NCBI RefSeq assembly: GCF_020687505.1 | Contig: NZ_JAJEQT010000001.1 | Direction: 5' to 3' (one strand) | DNA length: 64,000 nucleotides | Source: Coprococcus_C hominis | GTDB taxonomy: Bacteria > Bacillota > Clostridia > Lachnospirales > Lachnospiraceae | In this document: positions 35,834-45,771 of the stretch, one piece after another | How positions within the stretch are numbered: the first letter of the stretch is position 1 | Layout: each line of letters begins with the position of its first letter | Position numbers and translations under genes: made by a program | Notes under the pieces: generated by a model | The model's input: the letters and a program-made list of their open reading frames with translations, nothing else | What the model was told of the DNA's origin: nothing | The model's database searches: none

Positions 35834-37125
35834 TACGCGATTGAATCCTCTTGCTTTATACGCTTACGGGAAGCGTTTTTCTTCGTTCTTGGTTCGTCTG
35901 AGCGCTCAATGATCGGACCTGCAACGCCATCCACCATATCCTTAGTAATACGGCAGCTGACAACGGTATCATCAGAAGGAATCTCATACATCTGTTCCAT
36001 GATCGTCTTCTCAATGATCGCACGCAGTCCTCTCGCACCGGTCTTTCTTGTCATAGCTTCCTTCGCAATCTCACGAAGCGCATCTTCATCAAAGATCAAT
36101 TCGACACCGTCTAATTCAAACAGCTTCTTATACTGCTTGCAGATGGAGTTCTTTGGCTCTGACAAAATCTGTACCAACGCATCCTCATCCAGAAGATCCA
36201 ACGTAACACTGACTGGCACACGTCCGATAAACTCTGGAATCAGACCATACTTTACAAAATCCTCTGGCAATACCTGCTTTAAAATCTCGCCAACCTTCTT
36301 GTCGGAAGAACGGTCTGCGATCTCTGCATTGAAACCGATGGATTTCTTACCGATACGGTTGTCAATAATCTTCTCCATACCTTCGAATGCACCACCACAG
36401 ATAAAGAGAATATTCGTCGTATCAATCTGAATAAACTCCTGCTGTGGATGCTTTCTTCCACCCTGTGGTGGAACGGAAGCAACCGTACCCTCGATGATCT
36501 TCAAAAGTGCCTGCTGTACACCTTCACCCGATACGTCTCGTGTGATAGATACATTCTCAGACTTCTTTGTAATCTTATCGATCTCATCAATATAGATAAT
36601 ACCATGCTGTGCACGCTCGATATCATAATCGGCTGCCTGAATCAGCTTCAATAAGATATTCTCTACATCTTCTCCGACATAACCAGCCTCAGTCAAAGCA
36701 GTTGCATCTGCGATTGCAAACGGAACATTTAAAAGCTTTGCCAGTGTCTGTGCCAGATATGTCTTACCGGAGCCCGTAGGTCCGATCATGATGATATTAC
36801 TCTTCTGAAGCTCGACATCAAAATCCTTCTCTGCCAAAATACGCTTATAATGGTTGTATACGGCAACCGAAAGCACCTTCTTTGCCTGCTCCTGTCCAAT
36901 CACGTAATCATCCAGAAATTCTTTGATTTCCTTCGGTTTCAAGAGATTGATTTCTGAATCGGAAGGCTCATTATCAAATTCATCCTGTATAATCTCAGAA
37001 CAAATCTCAATACACTCATCACAGATATATACATTCGGTCCCGCAATCAGCTTGCGCACCTGTTCCTGTGATTTGTTACAGAACGAACATCTCACTTTTT
37101 TCTTATCGTCTGAACGATTTGCCAT
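35833..37125 (-). CDS. clpX: ATP-dependent Clp protease ATP-binding subunit ClpX
   Basis: 430 residues. Zinc-binding domain ligands Cys13, Cys16, Cys35, Cys38; Walker A GPTGSGKT (115-122); Walker B IIYIDEIDKI; pore and RKH loops present (QGGRKHP). The ClpP-docking IGF loop is intact (KKSIGFNAE), so it should pair with ClpP although clpP is not adjacent. GGAG precedes the ATG. Downstream of tig. Confidence 0.97.
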   Translation of the reverse strand: MANRSDDKKKVRCSFCNKSQEQVRKLIAGPNVYICDECIEICSEIIQDEFDNEPSDSEINLLKPKEIKEFLDDYVIGQEQAKKVLSVAVYNHYKRILAEKDFDVELQKSNIIMIGPTGSGKTYLAQTLAKLLNVPFAIADATALTEAGYVGEDVENILLKLIQAADYDIERAQHGIIYIDEIDKITKKSENVSITRDVSGEGVQQALLKIIEGTVASVPPQGGRKHPQQEFIQIDTTNILFICGGAFEGMEKIIDNRIGKKSIGFNAEIADRSSDKKVGEILKQVLPEDFVKYGLIPEFIGRVPVSVTLDLLDEDALVQILSEPKNSICKQYKKLFELDGVELIFDEDALREIAKEAMTRKTGARGLRAIIEKTIMEQMYEIPSDDTVVSCRITKDMVDGVAGPIIERSDEPRTKKNASRKRIKQEDSIA

Positions 37126-37160
37126 TCTAATTATCTCCTAACTCATGTGAAGCTTTTTGA

Positions 37161-38447
37161 TTAAACTTCCTTACAATTCTCGCCAAGGAATTCGAGTGCC
37201 TTTCTGGAAGCGATATCCTTCTTGATATTCTCCAGCTCTGGTGCACCGATCATATCTTTCAGTTCCTCTGGCTTCATCTGGTACTGTGTAGCCATATCCT
37301 GGATCTCAGCATCTACATCGTCATCACTTGCAACGATATTCTCAGCAGCTGCAACTGCTTCAAGAACAAGGCTTGTCTTGATTCTTGCGATTGCATCTGG
37401 CTTTACACGCTCTAAGAACTCTTCCTTTGTTGTTCCCATGAGCTGGAGATACTGTTCCATCTGAAGTCCCTGATACATCATTCTCTGAGACATCTCATTC
37501 ATGATTCTTTCCTGGTTGTACTTAATCATTGCCTCTGGAATCTCAACCTCAGCTGCCTCAGCGATCTTCTCAACTACCTTAGACTGCTTCTCGCGCTTTG
37601 CCTGCTCTTCCTTCTTTACTTCCAATGTCTTCTTCTTGTCTTCCTTGTACTCAGCAAATGTCTCAAAAGAAGAAACATCACTTGCGAACTCGTCATCAAG
37701 CTCTGGAAGCTCCAGAGTAGAAATTGCAAGAAGCTCTACCTTAAATACAGCTGGCTTACCCTTCAGATCTTCTACATGATACTCTTCTGGGAATGTTACG
37801 TTTACATCGAACTTATCGCCAATATTCTTGCCAACGATCTGATCCTCAAATGTATCAATGAAGGAGTGTGAACCAAGTGTAAGCTTGTAGTTCTCGCCCT
37901 TTCCACCTTCGAATGCAACATCATCTACAAAGCCTTCGAAATTGATTGTAACTTCATCATCCATCTGTGCAGCTCTGTCTGTTACATCGATCTTTCTTCC
38001 GTTTTCCTTCTGATCCTTCAGGATCTCTGCCATAACGTCTTCGTCTGTTACTGTTGTATCGATCTTCTCGATCTCAACACCCTTGTAATCACCAATCTTG
38101 ATTTCTGGCTTTACAGCTACAGTTGCTGTAAAGATGAAATCCTTACCCTTCTCGATCTGTGTTACATCGATCTCTGGGTTTGAAGTGATCTCTTCCTCAC
38201 AGTTCTCGAGTTCCTTTGGATAATACTCATTTATAAGCTGATTTGCAGCATCTTCATAAAAGATAGCAGCACCGTACATTTTCTCGATGAATGCCTGTGG
38301 TACTTTTCCCTTACGGAATCCAGGTACAGAGAATTTACTCTTCTGCTTGTTGTATGCAGAAGTGATTGCCTTTGTAAACTCCTCAGCTGGTACTGTAATT
38401 GTTAATTTTGCCATGCTTCCGTCTAATTTTTCTACTGCTAAACTCAT
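37161..38447 (-). CDS. tig: Trigger factor
   Basis: 428 residues, full length. N-terminal ribosome-binding domain with the signature FRKGKVPQAFIEKMYG (about residues 44-59), a central PPIase-like FKBP domain (about 155-240), and a helical C-terminal chaperone region. A co-translational chaperone at the ribosome exit tunnel. RBS AGGAAA lies upstream of the ATG. Order tig-clpX-ysxC is conserved, with clpP and lon missing here. Confidence 0.97.
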   Translation of the reverse strand: MSLAVEKLDGSMAKLTITVPAEEFTKAITSAYNKQKSKFSVPGFRKGKVPQAFIEKMYGAAIFYEDAANQLINEYYPKELENCEEEITSNPEIDVTQIEKGKDFIFTATVAVKPEIKIGDYKGVEIEKIDTTVTDEDVMAEILKDQKENGRKIDVTDRAAQMDDEVTINFEGFVDDVAFEGGKGENYKLTLGSHSFIDTFEDQIVGKNIGDKFDVNVTFPEEYHVEDLKGKPAVFKVELLAISTLELPELDDEFASDVSSFETFAEYKEDKKKTLEVKKEEQAKREKQSKVVEKIAEAAEVEIPEAMIKYNQERIMNEMSQRMMYQGLQMEQYLQLMGTTKEEFLERVKPDAIARIKTSLVLEAVAAAENIVASDDDVDAEIQDMATQYQMKPEELKDMIGAPELENIKKDIASRKALEFLGENCKEV

Positions 38448-38548
38448 TTGTTTTTTTCCTCCTTAACTTGCAACGCCTACTATCCATTGTAAGCACTATT
38501 CTCTGCATTATATCATAAGATTTTTCGCAAGTCTATATATTTGCTCAA

Positions 38549-38611
38549 AAAAAGAGCTTGTTTCTATATCTTATGCAATAATGTTTCCCATTATCACCGA
38601 TATAGAAACAA
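38549..38611 (-). terminator. Long-stem terminator of the SASP gene
   Basis: Perfect 13-bp inverted repeat TTGTTTCTATATC/GATATAGAAACAA (38558-38570 and 38599-38611), extendable by GAG/CTC across one mismatch. A nested 6-bp hairpin (ATAATG/CATTAT) fills the 28-nt loop. Followed on the minus strand by CTCTTTTTTTG. Confidence 0.8.
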
Positions 38612-38659
38612 ACTCCCTTACATGGTCTTACTTAGCGCATATCCATCTGGTCAGATTGA

Positions 38660-38863
38660 TTACTTACCAGACATCTGCTGCTCCTGCTTCTTGATCATCT
38701 GTCTGACCATCTCGCCACCGATTGAACCGCTCTCACGGGAAGTAAGATCTCCGTTGTAACCCTGCTTCAGGTTTACACCGAGCTCGTTTGCTACTTCCAT
38801 CTTGAACTTGTTCATAGCTTCCTTAGCCTCTGGTACGCTTGTTGTGTTGTTTGAGTTCTTCAT
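38660..38863 (-). CDS. Alpha/beta-type small acid-soluble spore protein
   Basis: 67 residues. Contains the conserved SASP blocks: KFKMEVANELGV around the GPR protease site and the LTSRESGSIGGEMVRQMI segment. These proteins coat and protect DNA in the forespore and are degraded at germination. Its presence indicates a spore-forming lineage. RBS AGGTAG precedes the ATG. Expected to be under sigma-G; no attempt was made to assign that promoter. Confidence 0.93.
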   Translation of the reverse strand: MKNSNNTTSVPEAKEAMNKFKMEVANELGVNLKQGYNGDLTSRESGSIGGEMVRQMIKKQEQQMSGK

Positions 38864-38950
38864 AATTATCTACCTCCATACTTTTAAATTAAGACATGTT
38901 TGTCTTACTCTTATTATGTTCGGTATGCGAAGAACTATAACTGTTAATTT

Positions 38951-41900
38951 TTAGAAACTTTTTCTCTTTTTGATCGTAACTACGATTCCTGCACCTGCAA
39001 ATACGATTGCACATACAAGCAATACAATTGGTGTTGCATCACCCGTCTGCGGAGAACCAGTCGCTCCCATATATGTATACTTCACTGGGTTCTTTGACGT
39101 GTTCTGTCCACCGTTTGCTCCGTTACCACCCGGTGTCACATTTGCATTCGGTGCCTTTGGTCCCTCCGTTGTACCCGGTTGCTCTGTCGTACCTGGATTT
39201 TCCGTTGTGCCAGGATCTTCCGTTGTATCATCACGCTTTGTCGAATAGAACCATGCGAGAATGACCATATCCTTTGTGACATTTGTATAATCCTGATCCC
39301 AGCCTTCAAAGGTGTATGTGTAATCCTTTGTTGGTGTCTTCGTCGGTGTTCCCTCTGGCGGTGTTGCAGAAGCACCCTCTTCTACAGTCTCTGTCTTTAG
39401 GATATTTCCATCGCCGTCCTTCCATACAACCGTGTAAGTCTTCGGCTGTGTCACACGATACAATGCGTAGGTTGAGAAACGGTCTGTATTGATAATTACA
39501 TAATCATGCGTCAGTGTAACCTCACTTGCATCTGTCCAGCTCTTGAACAAATAATCCGTTCCCTCTGCATGCAGCGATGCTACCTTGATGTTCTCACCTG
39601 CCAGATCCTCCAATGGGAAGGAGATCGTCACAGGCTCATACAGTCTTGTCAGATTCTGTGAATACTCTAAGTTTCCAAACTCATTATATACATTTTTCAC
39701 GATGTATAATCTTATATAACGAACAATTTCTGTCCGGCTGCCAAGCTTATCTGCGAAGATTCCCTGCTCTTCGGATGTCACATCGCTTACCTTGATGTAG
39801 CTTGCATGCAAAGCAATATCGATCCGGCCACCATTTTGAACGATTCGAAGATCATCATCCGTTACATTTCCCTTGTAGTAGCTGTTGTTGTAGATCTTAT
39901 CCAGACCATCCACAGCAATCTCTACATCGCCATCATCCAAAATCACATCCGTAGACAGACCGGAAAGTACAAAGTTGATTCCTCCGGTTGTCGAATAGGT
40001 CTCTGGATAGGTGATCATGCCATCGGCAACTGTCACGGATGCCTCTTTCGTCAGAGTACCGTTTGTTGCAACGATACGATACGTTCCATCGGATACACCG
40101 GTGAACATATACCGTGTATTATCTGCGCTTGTTACAACCTCACCGCCGACAATCGTATTGCCACGGTACAGGTTAATGTAGATTGGCTTATCCTTCACAT
40201 CATCTGGCAGTGAATCGTTATAAGTTGCCGTACCGTAGATCGTAGTCGTCGAATTGCCAGACAGCGTCTTAAAGCTTCCTTCGATCACACGCTCCTCAGA
40301 AGAATTCAGTGTCGCTGCATGTACACGGTAATTATATACCGTATCTGGTGTCAGCTTGCTGAAATTGTAGATCATCTCAATTCCGCTTGCAGTATCTGTC
40401 TTATTGACAAGTACGGTATCGTAGCTTGTCTCAGTTGCTTTCTTATACTCGATATAGCACAGGCTCTTTGACAATGGGTTTGTTCCCTGAATTACCTGCG
40501 CCTCGATATGTGCTGTTGTATTTGTGATTGCTGTTACCGGTGTTACTTCCAGTCCAAGCGGCTCAAAGCTTACCTCTGCGGACTTGTTGCCTGCATTATC
40601 ATAAGCAACAATCGTGTAAGTTGCACTGCCATCTGCCTTGAAGCTTCCCTTTGCCACGCCATCTGTATCTGTTACCGATACAGCGTTGCCATTTACGAGT
40701 ACCCGGTCAGTATCTACACCACTGATCAAATCAATTGCCTGGAAGTTGATTGTTACATCCCCATTTGCATCAACCACAGAATCTGTGATCGTCACAGCCG
40801 GTCCATCAATATCAACCTTTGCATCCTCAGAAGCAGTATCACTCTGACAGCCCGCCTCGCTGACTGCCCACGCTTCCACTGTCACATCACCCTGTCCGTC
40901 CAGTGCAAATGTATAACTCTCTCCAGTAAAACTATCCTGTGATTCATGCTTTCCACTTGCGTCTGTATAAATCACTTTGTAATATGTCTTGACCGGAACC
41001 TTATCACTTGTTTCCGTTGTTGACTTGATTGTTACCTTCGGCTTATCCTCGATCAACCAGCCTGCATTTCCAATCGCACCATTATCGCCCTTCGCGATTG
41101 ATACGCTTGGCTTGTCTGGTCTCTCCGAAGAAATATGACTGTAGGTTACCTGCTCGGTAGACTGATTACCTGCAATATCCGTTACAACTAAGATATAGGT
41201 TCCACTCTCTGTTACATCATAGCTTTCTGTCCAGCTCTTCGCGCCAGCGGCAGACCATGTCTGGATCGGCTCACTGCCTGTGCTATCCTTGTACAGTGCG
41301 ATGCTGTCAATACCACTTTCCAGCTCACCCTCTGTCGCTTCCATCGTAATCGTGACATCGGACTGGAACTGTGTCTGGCTTTCTCCATCATCAGACAATG
41401 TCACTGCCGGTTTGATGCCATCGAAGAGGAATGGGCCCTGCTTCTCTACATCTACCGTATTGCCAGCATTATCCTTTACCACTGCCGAGATATAATACTC
41501 ACCCGGTGTGTAATTATTTGATGCACCACCTGTAATGATCTGGTGGAAGGTATAATCTGTAATCTTTGCATTCTTTGTCGCATTGGCACCATACGCAGAT
41601 GTCGTAGCTGTCACAGTTGTACTTGGTGTCTCAACACTCCATGTCACTTCATCCAGTCCACTGTCAATATCCGTTGCTGCGATTGCTGCATCCAATGTAT
41701 TGTACCACTTATCTGTCAGCGCAGCCTCTCCATTTCCCTGTACGCTCAGCGCAGCAGTTGGAGGGGTTCCTTCAACCATCCACTCATAATATTTATCTGT
41801 CAGACTTGCATCAGTGTTCGTTGTATAACATACCAGCTTTGTATGTGCAGACTCCTTCTGCTTTGTATCGGTTGCCCATACAACCAGCTGTCCGGCATAG

Positions 41901-44665
41901 CCGCTTCCTACCAGAAGTGTTGCCTCATACAGACCATTTCCCTTCGATACCATCTTTGTCTGCATCGTCGTGGTCGGAACGGTACTTGCGTCCTCACCTG
42001 CGAAATAATAATGCAGGTAATCACAAGGGCTTTCGTCTGAACGGTATGTAACTGTCAGTGTCATACCTGTGACATTGTTCTGCGAATGATAATATGTACC
42101 AAACCCAAGCTGATTTACAAAGCCGGTCGGTTCCACTGCATGGCTTACATAAACCGGAATCTTTGTATCTACAATGATCGTCTCCTTCACTGTGTAGATT
42201 GTAGAGATTGCATTGGTTGTCGAATTGTACAACTGGAACCGGATGTTCGTGTAAGTACCATCTGCCGTAATACCTGCGGACTGGTTCTTGAACAACGCTT
42301 TTGCCTGTGCACGTGTCATCGTGTCGGAAATATCAACCTCGCCATCACTCAGGATTCGAACCATATCATATCCGTTCGTTGCCACGATCGTATAACTTGG
42401 ATAATATCCACCAACCGCAGTCTCCTTGATGGAGAAATGTCCATCGGAGCTTTCTCTTGTCACCGAGAATTTCGGTGGATTTGCAACAACTACTTCATAG
42501 TTTCCGTTGCTTGCAAAGGTTGGACGGATATAGTAATACGCATTTGCCGGGCTGCTATAAATCTTGCGGTTTGTCTCCCATGCATCCTTGTTATTCAGTC
42601 CAAGATATCTTGTCATAAATGTATTCGGATCTGCCGCATATGCATTCTGCTCTTCATTGTTATTTCCCTGTGCAATATTATCTGGATTCGTAATCGTCAG
42701 TGTACATTCCGGACTATCCTGTCCAAACAATACAGAATCCACATCATATGCAACCTCCACGTTCAAGGTACGCTTCGTTACAGTAGCTGCGTTTGCCACA
42801 TCGAGGTGTCCCTCTTCTACATTCAGCAATTCATAGCAGTTTGCATTATTTCCAGATAATCTTGGTGATGTCAGACGGATCGTCTTTCCAGTTCCGACAT
42901 CCTTGCCCTTCACACTTCCTGTATCAAGCATCTTTGCGGTTGCATCGAACGTTACCTGAATCGCATCGTTTGTTATACAATCCGGTACACTGCCGTCCTG
43001 TGCTGTGACAGACGCTGTCGTCTGCACCTGGATAGTATCCGAATTATCATACACCTTCGTCAAAGTTCCTCCTGTGGAAGCATCCTTGACTTCTCCAATG
43101 ATAACCGGAAGCTTTTCAACAGCAAACACAAGATTAAAGGTTGCTGTCTTACTTGTGTCATTCGTATCTGTCACCGTAAATGTATAGCTCTGTGCATCCG
43201 TTGTCACATTGTTCGGTGTACCTGTTATCGTATAAGAATTTGCCGATTCGTTTACAGAAAGTCCATAAGTACCAAGTCCGGTTGTAACCGCCTGCATACC
43301 ATTTGTAAACTGGATGGACTCACTCTCTGCGCCATCTTTCTTGTACTTTGCTGTAATGACATGGTTCATAGCTGTACCGTACATGCCTGTCACAGCCGCA
43401 TCACTGCCATCGACCTTATTGCCGTCGACATACAGCTCAATTTCCTTATATTTCCACTGACCGATCAGCTTAACCGGTGCAACATTCGTTGCATCTGTCA
43501 GTGCACCACTTTCTTTTACAAGTCCACTGTCAGTCGTCGCAGCCATCGTTGCTGTCTGGGATGGATCAATAATCGTATCCGTGCCCTCGATCTTCCAGCC
43601 TGCGAAATAATATCCTTTATTCTGAATATAAGCACTCTCATCCAAAGTCATGATAGAGACTGTATCGCCATATGCAAAAGCTGCACTCTCAACAACTGCA
43701 TCGGCTGACTCTACCGGATCAAGCACACCTACAACCGATGGATCATACAACTGGTATGTCAGCTTCATGTCCTTGATTGGCTCCCAGCCTGCCTTTACCG
43801 TAATCGTGTTCGTACGGACATCAGAAGATTTCACCTCGATACTCTGACCGATCATCTTGTCTCCAAGGCTGATATACTTATATCCTCTCTTATAGAAATG
43901 ATAGGTATCGTCTGATCCCGGTACGGCAAATGTCATCACCTGTTCGACATTACCGGTATTTGTCTCATTTGTCGGTATTGTAACACTTGCGACTTCTCCC
44001 TGATCACCACAGTCAGAAAATGCAAGTGTATATGCGGTTCTTGTAATCTTTACAAATACCTGATAGGTTCCATTTTCTGTCGTGGTCATCTGGTTGCCTG
44101 CGATCGGCGTTGTACACTGTGCATCGCTGTACAGATTTCCGTCTGTCGTAAAATATTTTGCATCCAGACCAAATCCCTGCAGAATTTCTGCATTATCGCT
44201 CATCAAAGTAATGGTAGAGTCTGCAACTGCACAAGCCTTTGAAAAACCGGCAATTGTCTGAGATGAGGTTGTATATGCATAGTATGTAACATTTGCTGTT
44301 TCTGCATCCGCCGTTCCGTCGTCTGCGGCATCGGCATTTCCGTCTGCATCAAGCAGCTGGATTGGATCTTTCACTCCATCCCCGCTATTCATCACACTGG
44401 TTGCATCCGTAGCAGTGTTCGTGAGTGCTGCATTTGCATCATCACCATTATTTACAGCGGATGACGTCAGGAACAGCGACTGCGTGATCAGAAGTGCCAC
44501 AACCATAATTGATGCGACCATCTTCTTGCCATTTCCGCGTCCCCAGCAGATGACATGCGAGATTGCAGTTACAACCGCAACCAAAGCAAGCATCGGATAG
44601 ACTAATATCCGGTGTTTCTTTCCGATATCCAATAATTTACTTACCAGCTTGTCTTTAAAGTTCAT
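38951..44665 (-). CDS. Giant sortase-anchored surface protein with Ig-like, FN3 and InlB-type domains
   Basis: 1904 residues. The N-terminus is unusual: two hydrophobic helices (about 20-42 and 49-69) before the mature region. Then come Thr/Asp-rich sequence, InlB/Listeria-Bacteroides-like repeat segments, an MBG/YDG-like domain near 500-620 (PVIIGEVKDASTGGTLTKVYDN), several bacterial Ig-like domains, and an FN3-like domain (ITNTTAHIEAQVIQG region, about 1450-1550). A further InlB-like repeat (TYTVVWKDGDGNILKTETV) precedes a PGTTE tandem linker and the SPQTG motif (1871-1875), membrane helix and KKRKSF tail. It is predicted to be covalently anchored by a sortase and to act in adhesion. No sortase is in the window. 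Confidence 0.88.
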   Translation of the reverse strand: MNFKDKLVSKLLDIGKKHRILVYPMLALVAVVTAISHVICWGRGNGKKMVASIMVVALLITQSLFLTSSAVNNGDDANAALTNTATDATSVMNSGDGVKDPIQLLDADGNADAADDGTADAETANVTYYAYTTSSQTIAGFSKACAVADSTITLMSDNAEILQGFGLDAKYFTTDGNLYSDAQCTTPIAGNQMTTTENGTYQVFVKITRTAYTLAFSDCGDQGEVASVTIPTNETNTGNVEQVMTFAVPGSDDTYHFYKRGYKYISLGDKMIGQSIEVKSSDVRTNTITVKAGWEPIKDMKLTYQLYDPSVVGVLDPVESADAVVESAAFAYGDTVSIMTLDESAYIQNKGYYFAGWKIEGTDTIIDPSQTATMAATTDSGLVKESGALTDATNVAPVKLIGQWKYKEIELYVDGNKVDGSDAAVTGMYGTAMNHVITAKYKKDGAESESIQFTNGMQAVTTGLGTYGLSVNESANSYTITGTPNNVTTDAQSYTFTVTDTNDTSKTATFNLVFAVEKLPVIIGEVKDASTGGTLTKVYDNSDTIQVQTTASVTAQDGSVPDCITNDAIQVTFDATAKMLDTGSVKGKDVGTGKTIRLTSPRLSGNNANCYELLNVEEGHLDVANAATVTKRTLNVEVAYDVDSVLFGQDSPECTLTITNPDNIAQGNNNEEQNAYAADPNTFMTRYLGLNNKDAWETNRKIYSSPANAYYYIRPTFASNGNYEVVVANPPKFSVTRESSDGHFSIKETAVGGYYPSYTIVATNGYDMVRILSDGEVDISDTMTRAQAKALFKNQSAGITADGTYTNIRFQLYNSTTNAISTIYTVKETIIVDTKIPVYVSHAVEPTGFVNQLGFGTYYHSQNNVTGMTLTVTYRSDESPCDYLHYYFAGEDASTVPTTTMQTKMVSKGNGLYEATLLVGSGYAGQLVVWATDTKQKESAHTKLVCYTTNTDASLTDKYYEWMVEGTPPTAALSVQGNGEAALTDKWYNTLDAAIAATDIDSGLDEVTWSVETPSTTVTATTSAYGANATKNAKITDYTFHQIITGGASNNYTPGEYYISAVVKDNAGNTVDVEKQGPFLFDGIKPAVTLSDDGESQTQFQSDVTITMEATEGELESGIDSIALYKDSTGSEPIQTWSAAGAKSWTESYDVTESGTYILVVTDIAGNQSTEQVTYSHISSERPDKPSVSIAKGDNGAIGNAGWLIEDKPKVTIKSTTETSDKVPVKTYYKVIYTDASGKHESQDSFTGESYTFALDGQGDVTVEAWAVSEAGCQSDTASEDAKVDIDGPAVTITDSVVDANGDVTINFQAIDLISGVDTDRVLVNGNAVSVTDTDGVAKGSFKADGSATYTIVAYDNAGNKSAEVSFEPLGLEVTPVTAITNTTAHIEAQVIQGTNPLSKSLCYIEYKKATETSYDTVLVNKTDTASGIEMIYNFSKLTPDTVYNYRVHAATLNSSEERVIEGSFKTLSGNSTTTIYGTATYNDSLPDDVKDKPIYINLYRGNTIVGGEVVTSADNTRYMFTGVSDGTYRIVATNGTLTKEASVTVADGMITYPETYSTTGGINFVLSGLSTDVILDDGDVEIAVDGLDKIYNNSYYKGNVTDDDLRIVQNGGRIDIALHASYIKVSDVTSEEQGIFADKLGSRTEIVRYIRLYIVKNVYNEFGNLEYSQNLTRLYEPVTISFPLEDLAGENIKVASLHAEGTDYLFKSWTDASEVTLTHDYVIINTDRFSTYALYRVTQPKTYTVVWKDGDGNILKTETVEEGASATPPEGTPTKTPTKDYTYTFEGWDQDYTNVTKDMVILAWFYSTKRDDTTEDPGTTENPGTTEQPGTTEGPKAPNANVTPGGNGANGGQNTSKNPVKYTYMGATGSPQTGDATPIVLLVCAIVFAGAGIVVTIKKRKSF

Positions 44666-44758
44666 AGTTACACCTCTCTACCTTATAAACTCTCTATATC
44701 CTCGATACATTTTCCATAATAATTCAAGTCAAACTATACCTGTCCGCAATTATAATTC

Positions 44759-44786
44759 ATTGTACCATACTGATATGTAAAATCAA
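44759..44786 (-). promoter_or_regulatory. Promoter of the giant surface protein gene
   Basis: Minus-strand TTGATT (44786-44781), 16-bp spacer, TACAAT (44764-44759), with a leader of about 90 nt. Confidence 0.5.
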
Positions 44787-44872
44787 ATACTTTTTATAAA
44801 ATTCCTACAAAATATTGGGGTTCATTTAGAAAAAATGACTTATTTTGTATCTTCGGGTGCTGGCCAAAGCTC

Positions 44873-45091
44873 CTACTGATACCACGACTGCTTCCAGAGC
44901 GGAACATATGAACCTTCATAAAACGATGACAGGTTCTGATTGAGATATGCGAGTTCCTTTTCATATTCGCTTCGGCTCATCCCTTTGTAATAAAAAGGTT
45001 GTTCCTCCACGATCGAAGGGTTACGGAATGCATCATACTCAGCCAAACTCTCATACTCAAGTTTTCTTGGAATGTCCTGTTCTTCTCCCAT
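44873..45091 (-). CDS. Small hypothetical protein with its own promoter
   Basis: 72 residues, acidic and Tyr-rich, containing EYEKELAYLNQNLSSFYEG. No family recognised and no signal peptide. Coding is supported by a strong GGAGGAG six to seven bases before the ATG and by a promoter at 45127-45155. The YYKGMSRSEYEKEL segment is helical. It lies downstream of luxS. Confidence 0.65.
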   Translation of the reverse strand: MGEEQDIPRKLEYESLAEYDAFRNPSIVEEQPFYYKGMSRSEYEKELAYLNQNLSSFYEGSYVPLWKQSWYQ

Positions 45092-45126
45092 ACAACTCCT
45101 CCTTCCATCCTTACCTTATAATTAAG

Positions 45127-45155
45127 ATGATAAGAGGTTTGCATGGGATTTTCAA
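45127..45155 (-). promoter_or_regulatory. Promoter of the 72-residue protein gene
   Basis: Minus-strand TTGAAA (45155-45150), 17-bp spacer, TATCAT (45132-45127), about 35 nt before the start. Confidence 0.6.
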
Positions 45156-45207
45156 GACATTTTGTAAAATGCAACAAATACGCGCATTTTGTGGATATTG
45201 TGGATAA

Positions 45208-45687
45208 CTATTCCGGATAAACAAGTCTCTCTTCCGAAATATTCTCCAATACTTCCGTCAGATACTTCTTGCTCAGATATTTCGCCATCGGCAGGTTCAT
45301 ATCGAGATAATTTCCGCAATCCCGCGCACACGCGCCCGGTACATCGCCCTCGAACTCGCTCATAAATGTATACAGTTCCTTCAGCAACGGCACGATATCC
45401 TTCGATTCATACTCGCCTGCCAAGATCAGATAAAAGCCTGTCCGGCATCCCATCGGTCCAAAATAAATAATCTTCTCTCCGTATTCCTTATGATTCCGGA
45501 GAAAAGTTGCTGCCAGATGCTCAATCGTATGCACCTCTGCTGTATTCATCACCGGCTCATAATTTGGTCTCGTCATACGCAGATCAAATGTTGTAATCAC
45601 ATTTCCGCCGACGTTATCTTTTCTTGACACATACACGCCCGGCAACAAATTCAAATGGTTCACTGTAAAGCTTGCTATTTTCTCCAT
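45208..45687 (-). CDS. luxS: S-ribosylhomocysteine lyase
   Basis: 159 residues. Metal ligands His53 and His57 of the HTIEH motif and Cys124 (CARDCGNY), catalytic Cys81 (GPMGCRTGFY). Cleaves S-ribosylhomocysteine to homocysteine and DPD, the precursor of AI-2. It follows mtnN by about 85 bp, so the two steps from SAH to homocysteine are encoded together. Confidence 0.97.
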   Translation of the reverse strand: MEKIASFTVNHLNLLPGVYVSRKDNVGGNVITTFDLRMTRPNYEPVMNTAEVHTIEHLAATFLRNHKEYGEKIIYFGPMGCRTGFYLILAGEYESKDIVPLLKELYTFMSEFEGDVPGACARDCGNYLDMNLPMAKYLSKKYLTEVLENISEERLVYPE

Positions 45688-45771
45688 GATTTTACCTGCT
45701 TTCTTATTGATTCTATATTCGACATGTGATTCTATTTATACATGGAATCACATATGAGATTAACTCTTATT

